From IMG/VR virus record IMGVR_UViG_3300006735_000111, positions 1-33,804 of that record: 33,804 bases of DNA; one strand, 5' to 3'. Position numbers and translations under genes: made by a program. The stretch is from a virus. Below the pieces are notes generated by a model, which saw nothing but the letters and a program-made list of their open reading frames with translations, was not told the origin of the DNA and ran no database searches. How positions within the stretch are numbered: the stretch's first letter is position 1; each line of letters starts with the position of its first letter. Below are positions 17,259-24,687 of the stretch, piece after piece.

Positions 17259-18868
17259 TGCTGGGCAGCTTGACTGATCTGGCTAATTTTCAATGCCGCG
17301 TCCGCTGCTTGCGGCGCACCCTGCAAGACATTCTGCATTTGCTCCTGTTGCGCCCTGTTCTGACGCTGCTGTTCAATTTCTTCCGCTGGCTTCAGGATGC
17401 GCTGCGGTACGCCGTTAACATCTGCAAGAACGCGCGTTATCTCATCAAAGTCAAAGTTGTCCATGACGGACGGATCAACCGCCGCTATTGGCTGCACCAT
17501 TTCAAGCGTGCGCAAAATGCCCACACCTTCTTCTGACTTCATCGCACGCGATAGCGGGCTGACATATTCAACCTGGTATTCCTGATCTAGAAGTATCTGC
17601 GGCACCTCCGGCAACAAACCCTGCCTTGAAAGAACACCAAGCTCGCGTTCGATCAGCGGCCCTAACGTTTCTGATTGCTGGCGGCCAATCGTCGGCGCAA
17701 GCAACGCGCCTTTCTCTTGCGCGCGCTGCAACACTTCCGTTGCTGTCATCTGCGGACTGTCTACAAGTATCTGGAATAACGTGACAAGAAACGCATCGTT
17801 GATTGTGCGCCGTCGTCGCTCCATCATATCTTCGCCAATGTCTGGGCGACCGCCTGTGTTCAACGGCTGGATAGGCGCTTGCTGGCGACCATCAAGGCGA
17901 GCAAATGTAGCACCACCTGCCTTAGTGTTGACCGGCAGGATAACGCCGTCATCGGCAATCAACAGGGGCGGGTCAACAATCTTTTCACCTGCGCGGATTA
18001 CGACACGCGACATTGCTTGCAACATTTTAATATCAGGCAGAACCATCATGGCCGGTGATCTGCCATATGTTTCGCGCGGCCCGGTTACATAGCGGGACAG
18101 GATATAGGGGAAATCTTCAAAGCCGCCTTCTTCTACCAGCAAACGTTTCTGCACTTCATAGTAGCCGGAGCCGAACGCCATGTTTGCGCGGTCAAGCATC
18201 GACACGTCGCGATCTTCGCGCGGCGCTACAACGTGCAGTATTTCGATTCTTTCGTCAGGATTATCGTTGGCTTTCTCGCGCGTCTCCTTACTGACATTAT
18301 CCTCGCCAAACATCATTACGCATTGACGCGCGGTGCAATCCATCTTGCGGAATACAGTGTCAACAATGCCGTGTTCGTTTTCTGCAATAAACAAATCAGA
18401 CAGATGAACAGCACGGTAGCGAAAGCCTTCATCAAACTTTTCATCAACAAAAATTGCGCCCGTGCCAAACGCGCCCAGAGACAGATAACTCTCGTGCATC
18501 TGTGACGCAAAATTCGCGCGTGGGGCGTAGCGATAATGGAACAAGATACGTTCCACATTATCAAACCACGTTGCAACTTCAGGGTCTTCGTTAAGGTCAG
18601 GTTCCGACGCACGCAGCGTATGCCACTTGGCACCGCGCGGAGTCAGCAGACTTTCAACAGCCGCAGCAAAACGTTCAAGCGCAAGCGCACTTGTGGCGTC
18701 GTACAGCTTCTGCGTGCGCTTGTCGCCCGGTGTGCGCGCGCCGGTAAACTCTGAGGATCGTGGCAGAACGCGTTCAGCTATTTCTTCCCAATGAGATTCC
18801 CACGTACCGCGCATTCCCTTCAAACGCTCGTAGCGTTTAAAGATTGCGTCTGCGTCTTTAAAATTCAT
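17255..18868 (-). CDS. Portal (head-tail connector) protein, T7 gp8-like
   Basis: 537 residues, the normal size for T7-type portals (T7 gp8 is 536). Characteristic stretches include 'RGTWESHWEEIAERVLPRSS' near the N-terminus, then 'YDATSALALERFAAAVESLL', then 'SPAMMVLPDIKMLQAMSRVV', then 'DAFLVTLFQILVDSPQMTAT'. The C-terminus is Gln-rich ('EEIEQQRQNRAQQEQMQNVL'). The dodecameric ring at the capsid vertex is the DNA gate. Its ATG shares one base with the stop of the upstream 68-residue gene (TAATG). Confidence 0.93.
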   Translation of the reverse strand: MNFKDADAIFKRYERLKGMRGTWESHWEEIAERVLPRSSEFTGARTPGDKRTQKLYDATSALALERFAAAVESLLTPRGAKWHTLRASEPDLNEDPEVATWFDNVERILFHYRYAPRANFASQMHESYLSLGAFGTGAIFVDEKFDEGFRYRAVHLSDLFIAENEHGIVDTVFRKMDCTARQCVMMFGEDNVSKETREKANDNPDERIEILHVVAPREDRDVSMLDRANMAFGSGYYEVQKRLLVEEGGFEDFPYILSRYVTGPRETYGRSPAMMVLPDIKMLQAMSRVVIRAGEKIVDPPLLIADDGVILPVNTKAGGATFARLDGRQQAPIQPLNTGGRPDIGEDMMERRRRTINDAFLVTLFQILVDSPQMTATEVLQRAQEKGALLAPTIGRQQSETLGPLIERELGVLSRQGLLPEVPQILLDQEYQVEYVSPLSRAMKSEEGVGILRTLEMVQPIAAVDPSVMDNFDFDEITRVLADVNGVPQRILKPAEEIEQQRQNRAQQEQMQNVLQGAPQAADAALKISQISQAAQQ

Positions 18869-19074
18869 TAAACCCTCATCATTGTCGTGCGACGAATAGC
18901 GGCAACGTCGGTATTGCGGGGGACGCCTTGCATCACCGTGCGGCCCTGATAGGTGCCGCCGCCTGACGTAGACATTGCAGAACGCTGCGCCTGATCCAGA
19001 CGTGCGCCAGCGGAGCCGGTGGGCGTTTTAATGCCGGACCTTTGCATCTGGTCGTAAATTTGTGGCGAACACAT
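18868..19074 (-). CDS. Small basic protein beginning Met-Cys, unknown function
   Basis: 68 residues ('MCSPQIYDQMQRSGIKTPTG' at the start), basic, ending 'AAIRRTTMMRV'. It is coupled by one-base TAATG overlaps to the 28-residue peptide before it and the portal after it. It is one of four virion-operon proteins in this window that begin MC. Probably a minor head or internal virion component; no family recognised. Confidence 0.65.
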   Translation of the reverse strand: MCSPQIYDQMQRSGIKTPTGSAGARLDQAQRSAMSTSGGGTYQGRTVMQGVPRNTDVAAIRRTTMMRV

Positions 19075-19160
19075 TATTTCTTGCGCGCAGTCTTCGCTGG
19101 TTTCTGCTTTTTGGGCGGACGCCCTACCTTGCTGCCGTAAGTTCCTTTGCCTTTTGGCAT
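19074..19160 (-). CDS. 28-residue Lys-rich peptide
   Basis: ATG at 19160 with GGAGA nine bases upstream, 28 codons, stop at 19074-19076 overlapping the next ATG as TAATG. The peptide starts 'MPKGKGTYGSKVGRPPKK' and ends 'AKTARKK'. Similar tiny 'MPKGKGTYG...' ORFs are, as I recall, frequent near the head genes of marine phages. The good SD, the tight coupling and the strong charge argue that it is translated. The GRP core resembles an AT-hook and suggests nucleic-acid binding, which is inference. Confidence 0.7.
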   Translation of the reverse strand: MPKGKGTYGSKVGRPPKKQKPAKTARKK

Positions 19161-19179
19161 GGATATCTCCTTTTTACTG

Positions 19180-19398
19180 TTATCCGCCCAACAAACTTAT
19201 GCGGCCAAGGTTTGCTTCTTCGTCTTCCAAACCCTGCCCGCCTGTTAAAAGCGTTGATTGACGACCGCGCGCTGAAATAGCACGGCGACGCGCAGCCCTT
19301 TGCGCACCTACTACCTCTGGATCATCGCGCGTTGGTGGCGGCTCTGGAGCCGGAGGGGGAGGTGGTAACGGTGGCGGGTTGGGGCTTGGCACACACAT
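19180..19398 (-). CDS. Small proline-rich protein beginning Met-Cys
   Basis: 72 residues from ATG 19398, chosen because GGAGG lies nine bases upstream; upstream codons in frame overlap the preceding gene and lack an SD. The N-terminal ~25 residues are a polyproline tract ('MCVPSPNPPPLPPPPPAPEP'), followed by an Arg/Ala-rich helix ('VVGAQRAARRRAISARGRQS') and a short C-terminal segment ending 'GRISLLGG'. No family recognised. The location inside the head operon suggests a minor virion or assembly protein. Confidence 0.65.
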   Translation of the reverse strand: MCVPSPNPPPLPPPPPAPEPPPTRDDPEVVGAQRAARRRAISARGRQSTLLTGGQGLEDEEANLGRISLLGG

Positions 19399-19399
19399 A

Positions 19400-19936
19400 T
19401 CAATTACCTCCGAGAATAGAACGACTGCCAAGTTGTGAATTGACTACACCCCTGGCAGCGCGGCCCGCGACAAAACCTAATGGCCCTCCAATAAGTGTAG
19501 ACACGCCAAGCCCTACCGCACCGCCGACTGTCGGCGGCTGGTTAACCTGATCCAGCAAACTGCCCGGTGTGGGCGGCGAACGACCACGGCTATACCCCGC
19601 CACCGAAGCCTGTCGCCCGCGTGCGGTTGTAAATGTTGAGCGGCCTTCCTCTAACGCGTTAGAAACTGCTTGGTCGTTAGCAATGTCCTGATCGGAACGG
19701 GTTTCGCCAAACACGCGACCAGACCACGAACGCATGCTGTTGAACGTGGCACCCGCCGCAACCTCGCCACGCGTGCCGGTAGGATCGGCTGGCGCGCCGT
19801 AGGCTTCTGCGCGTCCACCAATATCACCACGGCCACCGCGCACACCGCTTGCTTTATAAGTACCAATTGCGGGATTGGTTGCCATTGTCAGGCTAGCGTC
19901 GCCGCCGTCGCCTCCGCCGTCACTGCCACCACACAT
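19400..19936 (-). CDS. Gly-rich virion-operon protein beginning Met-Cys
   Basis: 178 residues from ATG 19936, with GAAGGAA just upstream. Starts 'MCGGSDGGGDGGDASLTMAT' and continues Gly/Arg/Ser-rich to a helical hydrophobic stretch near the C-terminus ('PTVGGAVGLGVSTLIGGPLG'), ending 'SQLGSRSILGGN'. The end resembles that of the next gene's product ('GRISLLGG'), so the two may be related. No family recognised. A membrane-active internal virion role is possible given the hydrophobic segment. Confidence 0.65.
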   Translation of the reverse strand: MCGGSDGGGDGGDASLTMATNPAIGTYKASGVRGGRGDIGGRAEAYGAPADPTGTRGEVAAGATFNSMRSWSGRVFGETRSDQDIANDQAVSNALEEGRSTFTTARGRQASVAGYSRGRSPPTPGSLLDQVNQPPTVGGAVGLGVSTLIGGPLGFVAGRAARGVVNSQLGSRSILGGN

Positions 19937-19937
19937 A

Positions 19938-20423
19938 TTAAATTCCTTCGTCAAACCTTTTTCGTGTAATCGAATAGCAATGGTACGTCTGGCGATCCTG
20001 ACTGTAGTCTTCGCAAGTTGCCTCACGCACAAAGCCCAGTATTTCCAGCCAGCGATGCGATACATCGTGATCGTCAGCAGACCAGCAATCCAGACGAACC
20101 GCGCCTGTGTCCGCTATCTCCGGTGCAAACTTTCGCCTGATAAAACGTGTTGTCGATAACGCAACCTGCGGCCATTCGTCGGTCGCAAACATCCAGCACT
20201 GCCACACTTTTGGTAGCCGCTCATGCGCACCCCATGCAGCAACCGGGCGCTGGTTGTGCAGCGCGCAGTACGCAAAACGTTGATTAAAAGAAAACGCCGC
20301 CAGGTTTTCCGGCGAGGGATTAAACAGATGCGGGTAAATCTCGCTTTTGTCCGCTGCGCGTAACCGCCGCGCTATGTAAACAATATCCGCGTATGTCGCG
20401 CGGACAATATCGACGCTAGACAA
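19938..20423 (-). CDS. GNAT-like protein, T7 gp13-type internal virion or assembly protein
   Basis: 161 residues. 'VDIVRATYADIVYIARRLRA' at the N-terminus, 'AALHNQRPVAAWGAHE'-type strands in the middle (seen as 'FAYCALHNQRPVAAWGA') and 'VSHRWLEILGFVREATCED' near the C-terminus follow the pattern of a GNAT acyltransferase fold. T7 gp13 and relatives have such a fold and act in virion morphogenesis. The only usable start is TTG at 20423, which overlaps the end of terL by 8 nt, so it is probably translated by coupling. The acetyl-CoA loop is not clearly conserved, so catalytic activity is uncertain. Confidence 0.72.
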   Translation of the reverse strand: MSSVDIVRATYADIVYIARRLRAADKSEIYPHLFNPSPENLAAFSFNQRFAYCALHNQRPVAAWGAHERLPKVWQCWMFATDEWPQVALSTTRFIRRKFAPEIADTGAVRLDCWSADDHDVSHRWLEILGFVREATCEDYSQDRQTYHCYSITRKRFDEGI

Positions 20424-21759
20424 AACTATCCGCGTAGTCAGTAAGTATTACCGGGCGGCCATCGCCCAATCTCTGCGAACGCGAAACACTTTGCAGCAGT
20501 TCGTTGTCGTCTGCGTCACGCAGCCCGACAGCTAGATACCGAAAACTGTCTGCGCTATGTGAGCTATGATCGTGATTAGGTCTATCACGCCAATCATTCC
20601 TTCTTGCGTCCCATGCCCGGTGATAGTTGCGGAGAAGTTTCAAACCCTCCGCACACCGTTTCCGGTCAAACCAGCATCGCGGTAGCAGGCCGCGTACCGC
20701 CTCGATGCCGTCCTGCACCTTCAGCTTCGCAACAACAGTAGGACGCATTCCAAGGCCAAGCAACATTTCATAGCGGCTGGACCCGCTGCCAAGCTCTCGC
20801 ACCATAATATCGTGCGGGAAATAGAACTTGTCGTAATGATACGGCCGGTTGTTCAATTCCCGCACGTAATGGTGCAAGCCCTCACCGCTTGCTTCGTAAT
20901 AATCGATGAGCCTGATTTCGCCGGTTCTGGGATACTCTTGGCAAAACCATATAGCAGTTGAATCCGCGACGCCGAGATCGAAGCTCACCGAAACTTGTAA
21001 ATTAGGATCATACGGAACGCTCGTAACGCGCCCATCCGTTTCCGCAAGATCAAGTGCCTGCCCGTAATAGCTTCCGACTAATGCAGCACTCCAGCTACAT
21101 TCAAATTCCTGTTCGTACTGCGAGTCATCCATTACCTCGCGCGCAGCATCTAGTTCCGCTTGCTCCAAAATGCCCGTCTCCGATGCTTTGAAAAGCATCG
21201 TAAACCAGTCTTCGCTGCCCGCTTCCTCCTGCTCGCGGGCATAGTCGTACATCTCTTTAAACTGATTGGAACCGCGTGGCGTCCCAATCCACATGCAGTT
21301 ACCAAGCCTATCTGCCAACGCTGGCCTGATGACCTCCGGGTACAGGCGCGTATTCATGTCCGCGTATTCATCAAGAATTACGCTATCTAATGCCAAGCCC
21401 CGAAGATTGTCTGCGCTATCGCCGCCGAGTAGATATATCTTGCGATCATCCGGCAGGTCGCAGCGCAGTTCCGCTTCGTTAAACTTCACCCCCGGTATAA
21501 CCCCCGCATATTCGCGCAGGTACGCCCATGCTATCCGTTTAGCAGCCGTGTATGTCGGCGCTATATAAGCCCCCTGGGGGCGGGGGTGCTGGCACAAAAG
21601 TATGTCACGCAGCAGGTGGTTAATAGCCATGACGGTCTTGCCAAAACGACGATGGCAGACCGCAACATTGAAGCGTCGCGCACTGTTATGAAAATCGTTC
21701 TGTAACGGACGCGGAGTATACGGAATTGTTACGTTATGACTGCCTCTCGCTTGCTTCAT
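20416..21759 (-). CDS. terL: Terminase large subunit
   Basis: 447 residues. ATPase: Walker A 'CHRRFGKT' (residues 35-42), Walker B 'SVILDEYAD' with D130/E131, and coupling motif 'WIGTPRGSNQ' (~158-167). Nuclease: 'SFDLGVADSTAIW' with D261 and the C-terminal acidic motif in 'HSADSFRYLAVG'. It is the motor that translocates DNA through the portal and cuts the concatemer. It overlaps the upstream oxygenase-like gene by 26 nt. The length and motifs are complete. Confidence 0.96.
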   Translation of the reverse strand: MKQARGSHNVTIPYTPRPLQNDFHNSARRFNVAVCHRRFGKTVMAINHLLRDILLCQHPRPQGAYIAPTYTAAKRIAWAYLREYAGVIPGVKFNEAELRCDLPDDRKIYLLGGDSADNLRGLALDSVILDEYADMNTRLYPEVIRPALADRLGNCMWIGTPRGSNQFKEMYDYAREQEEAGSEDWFTMLFKASETGILEQAELDAAREVMDDSQYEQEFECSWSAALVGSYYGQALDLAETDGRVTSVPYDPNLQVSVSFDLGVADSTAIWFCQEYPRTGEIRLIDYYEASGEGLHHYVRELNNRPYHYDKFYFPHDIMVRELGSGSSRYEMLLGLGMRPTVVAKLKVQDGIEAVRGLLPRCWFDRKRCAEGLKLLRNYHRAWDARRNDWRDRPNHDHSSHSADSFRYLAVGLRDADDNELLQSVSRSQRLGDGRPVILTDYADSFV

Positions 21760-22165
21760 TCATAAACATCAAAAGCACCATTCTGTTGCCGCGATGACGC
21801 TCTACCATGTGGCGTTCGTCGCTGCTGTAGTACAGCAGATCGCGGTAGTGGTGATGCTCCTGCCCATCCTCAAATTTAAAAGTACCGCCGCTGTAATCCT
21901 CTGGCGGTGAGAGAAGAACCGACGCTGTGTAGGCGCACCAGTCCATATGTCCGTTGTTACCCTTGTCACAGTGCCACTCATGCCCCTCGCTGCGCTGTTC
22001 TACCCTTACGTAAGACGGCGGGTCGTATCCGGCTTCAGGGAGGCAGGACGACAGGCGCGAGAGGACAGGTAGCAGCCTGTCGTCCTGCCAAGCCAGATAC
22101 CCCGTTGTCGCGGCCAGGGATGCGCATTGCGCTGCCGTCAGGACATCAGGTATCAGGCGTCTCAT
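21734..22165 (-). CDS. 2-oxoglutarate/Fe(II) oxygenase-like protein (prolyl hydroxylase type)
   Basis: 143 residues. The facial-triad pattern is visible: H65-x-D67 in 'GHEWHCDKGN', 'YSGGTFKF' (residues 91-98) typical of the strand before the second metal site, H119 in 'DERHMVERHRGNRMVLLMF', and R128 as the likely 2-oxoglutarate-binding arginine. 'PPSYVRVEQRSEG' supplies the usual tyrosine strand. These enzymes hydroxylate proteins or modify nucleic acids. It sits between terS and terL, overlapping terL by 26 nt, so it is expressed late. The short length suits a minimal double-stranded beta-helix. Substrate unknown. No good SD was seen before ATG 22165. Confidence 0.8.
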   Translation of the reverse strand: MRRLIPDVLTAAQCASLAATTGYLAWQDDRLLPVLSRLSSCLPEAGYDPPSYVRVEQRSEGHEWHCDKGNNGHMDWCAYTASVLLSPPEDYSGGTFKFEDGQEHHHYRDLLYYSSDERHMVERHRGNRMVLLMFMNEASERQS

Positions 22166-22338
22166 GCGTTTTTTGAAATTCTACTTTCAGTCGTGTTGAG
22201 CATAGGATCATATGTGGTGGCGCGGGCGCGGCCGGGGGTACCCCTGCCCGAAGACCCCCGCCCCCTCAGGTACGGAACCTGCGGGTCAGGCCGCAGAGGT
22301 CTGCCGTTTTTCTGGTGTTCGTCGCGTTTCTGGCGCGT

Positions 22339-22827
22339 TTATGACGTGGCGATGTTCGGCAACGCGTCATCTGCCGTGATTTGTCGCGCGCGAAGGTCCA
22401 CTTGATCGTCGGAAAAAATCGTTTCTGCCGTGCCTTCGATTGTTTGCCAACCGACGACCATTGGTCCGTTGTGCGTAATTTCCGCACGCTGTGCCGGTTG
22501 ATAGATTGCAAGGCGTTTTTCTGCCATCCACTCGGCATGCCTCAATAACTCTTTATATTTAAGTACGTCGTCGCGCTTTGTTGCCGCCGCTAAATCCTTT
22601 CGGGCGTTTTCCAAGCTGACGGTAATTCCGTTACACGCGGCTTGTTCAAACAATTCATCAAACGCTGGATCAATCCGCCGCGCTTCCCATACACCTTGCC
22701 GCGATATTTTATATTCGTCGCACAAATCGACCAGCATCTGGCCTTGTGCCATGCCGGTTACAATACCTTCTTTAACAGTGTCTGTAATTTTCCGCGATTT
22801 ACCGCCGCCGCGTCGCTGTTGGGCCAT
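22339..22827 (-). CDS. terS: Terminase small subunit
   Basis: 162 residues from ATG 22827 (GGGGA upstream). Starts 'MAQQRRGGGKSRKITDTVKE', then an HTH-like DNA-recognition region 'GMAQGQMLVDLCDEYKISRQ' followed by 'FDELFEQAACNG', and helices 'KRDDVLKYKELLRHAEWMAE' for oligomerisation. This is the pattern of small terminases that bind the packaging site. An upstream ATG at 22953 would add a segment crossing the operator/promoter region and is unlikely. It is the first gene of the late operon. Then 173 nt of GC-rich DNA separate it from the oxygenase gene; I see no gene there. Confidence 0.85.
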   Translation of the reverse strand: MAQQRRGGGKSRKITDTVKEGIVTGMAQGQMLVDLCDEYKISRQGVWEARRIDPAFDELFEQAACNGITVSLENARKDLAAATKRDDVLKYKELLRHAEWMAEKRLAIYQPAQRAEITHNGPMVVGWQTIEGTAETIFSDDQVDLRARQITADDALPNIATS

Positions 22828-22891
22828 AAATCCCCACTTTAGAAATTTATGCGCGCTTTTCGGCGTGTTGGCAATAGCGGATATCTTTTGC

Positions 22892-22940
22892 GACTTCCAG
22901 CGCACTTTTTTGTTGTATTCAATATAACAGCTTGTTATAT
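22892..22940 (+). promoter_or_regulatory. Repressor-controlled promoter/operator module between terS and the tiny-gene cassette
   Basis: Starts with GACTTCCAGCGCA (22892-22904), then a candidate -35 TTGTTG (22910-22915), a 17-bp spacer and -10 TGTTAT (22933-22938). A perfect palindrome ATATAACA-GCT-TGTTATAT (22922-22940) overlaps spacer and -10. The same module with the same spacing lies upstream of int at 32722-32768. It faces the plus-strand cassette and could also block a divergent terS promoter. Confidence 0.75.
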
Positions 22941-22971
22941 GTTTAACGTACACAACATGAAAGGCGACAAA

Positions 22972-23172
22972 ATGCTAACGCAAAAAGAATTGGACACTTA
23001 CGCAGCCGAAACACTTTTGACGCATTGGGCGCAAGGGCATGCAACCACACAACAGACAATAGACGCGTGCAAATTCTGCGGTTTTGAAATTGATTTCTGG
23101 CAAGAAGATATCGGCGCAACAATGGTTGGCGAATATGTGCCGACTGGCGAATTTATTGAGTTGGAATTTTAA
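22972..23172 (+). CDS. Small acidic hypothetical protein
   Basis: 66 residues from ATG 22972 (AAAGG seven bases upstream); ATG 22957 lacks an SD. Sequence begins 'MLTQKELDTYAAETLLTHWA' and ends 'EYVPTGEFIELEF'. Contains two cysteines in 'ACKFCGFEID' that could bind metal. First gene of the plus-strand cassette, directly downstream of the palindromic operator. Function unknown. Confidence 0.65.
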   Translation: MLTQKELDTYAAETLLTHWAQGHATTQQTIDACKFCGFEIDFWQEDIGATMVGEYVPTGEFIELEF

Positions 23173-23175
23173 TAA

Positions 23176-23268
23176 ATGACCGAATTCATAATCATATTTC
23201 ACGCAATCATGTTTACCGGCGCGGCAGTTATATGCGGCCTCGCCTATTGGCTAAACAAATCAATCTAA
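23176..23268 (+). CDS. 30-residue single-span membrane peptide
   Basis: ATG 23176, 30 codons: 'MTEFIIIFHAIMFTGAAVIC' then 'GLAYWLNKSI'. Almost the whole peptide is one hydrophobic helix. It starts three bases after the previous stop and has only a weak SD, so it may be coupled. Possibly a small toxin-like, holin-like or exclusion peptide; no family evidence. Confidence 0.5.
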   Translation: MTEFIIIFHAIMFTGAAVICGLAYWLNKSI

Positions 23269-23278
23269 ACCGCGCCGG

Positions 23279-23296
23279 GACGGGTTGCACCCCGTC
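23279..23296 (+). promoter_or_regulatory. Leader stem-loop before the 108-residue gene
   Basis: GACGGG-TTGCAC-CCCGTC forms a perfect 6-bp GC-rich stem with a 6-nt loop. No U tract follows, so it is more likely an mRNA leader structure than a terminator. The ORF begins ~40 nt downstream after GGAGG. Confidence 0.4.
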
Positions 23297-23334
23297 ACCG
23301 ACGCTAATCACAACCGATCATTGGAGGATCGATA

Positions 23335-23661
23335 ATGACTATCAACGATTATAGACTAGACGAATACGCGGCGGAAATCGCCGCCGAAATAATTAGCGAA
23401 TGCGACGGCGACCGCGACACCGCGATGGATCGCGCGCACGAACACGCCGACGGTAGCGAATGGGCGATCTACTACCACAAGGCCCACGAACTCTGCCAAA
23501 ATTGCAATACCGACAATGGCGAGCAGTTTTACGAAGACTGCGGCCCGTGGGAAGACCTCACATATAACGGTATTGCCAGCATTATAGCGTATGGCGAACT
23601 CAACGCCAGAATAGCGCAAGCAATTGACGCAAAGATCGACAAAGCGGAGGCGGCCGAATGA
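23335..23661 (+). CDS. Acidic hypothetical protein
   Basis: 108 residues, strongly acidic. Contains 'DGDRDTAMDRAHEHADGSEW', then 'HELCQNCNTDNGEQFYEDC' with four cysteines that may bind a metal, and a helical C-terminus 'ARIAQAIDAKIDKAEAAE'. GGAGG is well placed before the ATG. Its stop overlaps the next ATG (ATGA). Size and charge would suit a DNA-mimic or inhibitor, but that is speculation. Confidence 0.7.
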   Translation: MTINDYRLDEYAAEIAAEIISECDGDRDTAMDRAHEHADGSEWAIYYHKAHELCQNCNTDNGEQFYEDCGPWEDLTYNGIASIIAYGELNARIAQAIDAKIDKAEAAE

Positions 23662-23876
23662 TCACCTCACATAGCCGCAAACCCGCCCGCATTAGTTCCG
23701 ACGCAAAACAATGGGCGCGGGAAATGATTGATCTCGGATGGTCATCAACCCAGCGCGAATTGATCCGCAAAGAAATCCATTCCGCAATGTACTGGGGGCC
23801 GCGCGACCGCGACCGAACGCGGGAAATGTTCCGCGAATGCGTCGCGGCGATGCAAGACATGGAGGCCGCGCAATGA
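23658..23876 (+). CDS. Small hypothetical protein
   Basis: 72 residues, helical and charged: 'DAKQWAREMIDLGWSSTQRE', then 'RTREMFRECVAAMQDME'. GGAGG seven bases upstream, ATGA overlaps with both neighbours. No family recognised. Confidence 0.62.
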   Translation: MITSHSRKPARISSDAKQWAREMIDLGWSSTQRELIRKEIHSAMYWGPRDRDRTREMFRECVAAMQDMEAAQ

Positions 23877-23998
23877 AACGCGCATTCACAACAGCCGCCG
23901 AGGCGCTTGTGCTGATCACAATTTTCGGCGTCGCGCTTGTTTTCTATTCACTAGCGCCAAAATTGAACGCCGCTATGATTGCGGCAATGGGAGGGTAA
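23873..23998 (+). CDS. 41-residue membrane peptide
   Basis: ATG 23873, coupled to the previous stop by ATGA, with GGAGG seven bases upstream. 'MKRAFTTAAEALVLITIFGV' then 'ALVFYSLAPKLNAAMIAAMG' gives one confident transmembrane helix with a basic N-terminus. Membrane location is likely; function unknown. Confidence 0.6.
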   Translation: MKRAFTTAAEALVLITIFGVALVFYSLAPKLNAAMIAAMGG

Positions 23999-24001
23999 AT
24001 C

Positions 24002-24283
24002 ATGAATGAAACAGATTTTTGTAACGCGACAAGCCAATGGAATTGCAACAAATTCGGCATTGAAACCGCGTGGGTTTGTCAACCTGCACAGGTCGTTGAT
24101 ACGCGCGAAACGATTGCTGATTTTATAAAGGCAAGGGGTAGCGATTACGATCTTTATCAAACAGAGGTTGGCGATTTGTATGTGTGGGAAAACCAAAACG
24201 CCAGAAGGGGGAAACGGCGGGGCAATCTGTTTTTGATGGATGCCGGGGATATCCGCTTTTCCTATTTTGACGGGCAAGTTTGA
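24002..24283 (+). CDS. Hypothetical protein
   Basis: 93 residues from ATG 24002 after GGGAGG. Two cysteines near the start ('FCNATSQWNCNKFG'), then 'RETIADFIKARGSDYDLYQT' and 'FLMDAGDIRFSYFDGQV'. Next gene begins after the stop with no gap. No family recognised. Confidence 0.6.
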   Translation: MNETDFCNATSQWNCNKFGIETAWVCQPAQVVDTRETIADFIKARGSDYDLYQTEVGDLYVWENQNARRGKRRGNLFLMDAGDIRFSYFDGQV

Positions 24284-24457
24284 ATGAACAAGAAAATTTA
24301 TAAATACGAATGTTTGGGCGATACGCTAGAGTTTGCGGAATCATTGGGCTGGAAAGCAGACGACGACAGCGACGACGGCCGCGATGACTTCGTAGACTGG
24401 CTCGAACTGGACGCAATAGAATATATTGAGGGCAAAGGGTACGAGGTTATCGAATGA
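24284..24457 (+). CDS. 57-residue very acidic protein
   Basis: ATG 24284 directly after the previous TGA, 57 codons, stop overlapping the next ATG by ATGA. A central run 'ADDDSDDGRDDFVDWLELDA' makes it one of the most acidic products here. Acidic phage proteins of this size often mimic DNA, but nothing shows that here. Confidence 0.6.
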   Translation: MNKKIYKYECLGDTLEFAESLGWKADDDSDDGRDDFVDWLELDAIEYIEGKGYEVIE

Positions 24458-24687
24458 CCGACACACAAAAATCCTACACCGCCGGGCATGACGCCGGGTT
24501 AAACGCGCTTGATGCGTTAGCCAGGTCCGGCGCAACCGAACACGACGGACTGGCCGGGTTGATGGCGGTTGTCATGCACGCCGCCTACGCGATGGCACCG
24601 ACTGAGGAAGCTGCCGAAGAATTGATTGCGTTTAGTCGCAAGCAAGCGTTGGATAATTGGATTGTAGAGAAGGAGGGCGACGAATGA
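24454..24687 (+). CDS. Hypothetical helical protein
   Basis: 77 residues, Ala-rich helices ('HDAGLNALDALARSGATEHD', 'AAEELIAFSRKQALDNWIVE'). GAGG seven bases upstream and ATGA overlaps on both sides. No family recognised. Confidence 0.6.
   Translation: MTDTQKSYTAGHDAGLNALDALARSGATEHDGLAGLMAVVMHAAYAMAPTEEAAEELIAFSRKQALDNWIVEKEGDE

Noticed and set aside
22828-22953. N-terminal extension of the small terminase from ATG 22953
   Set aside because: It would run through the palindromic operator and promoter module; ATG 22827 has a better upstream context.
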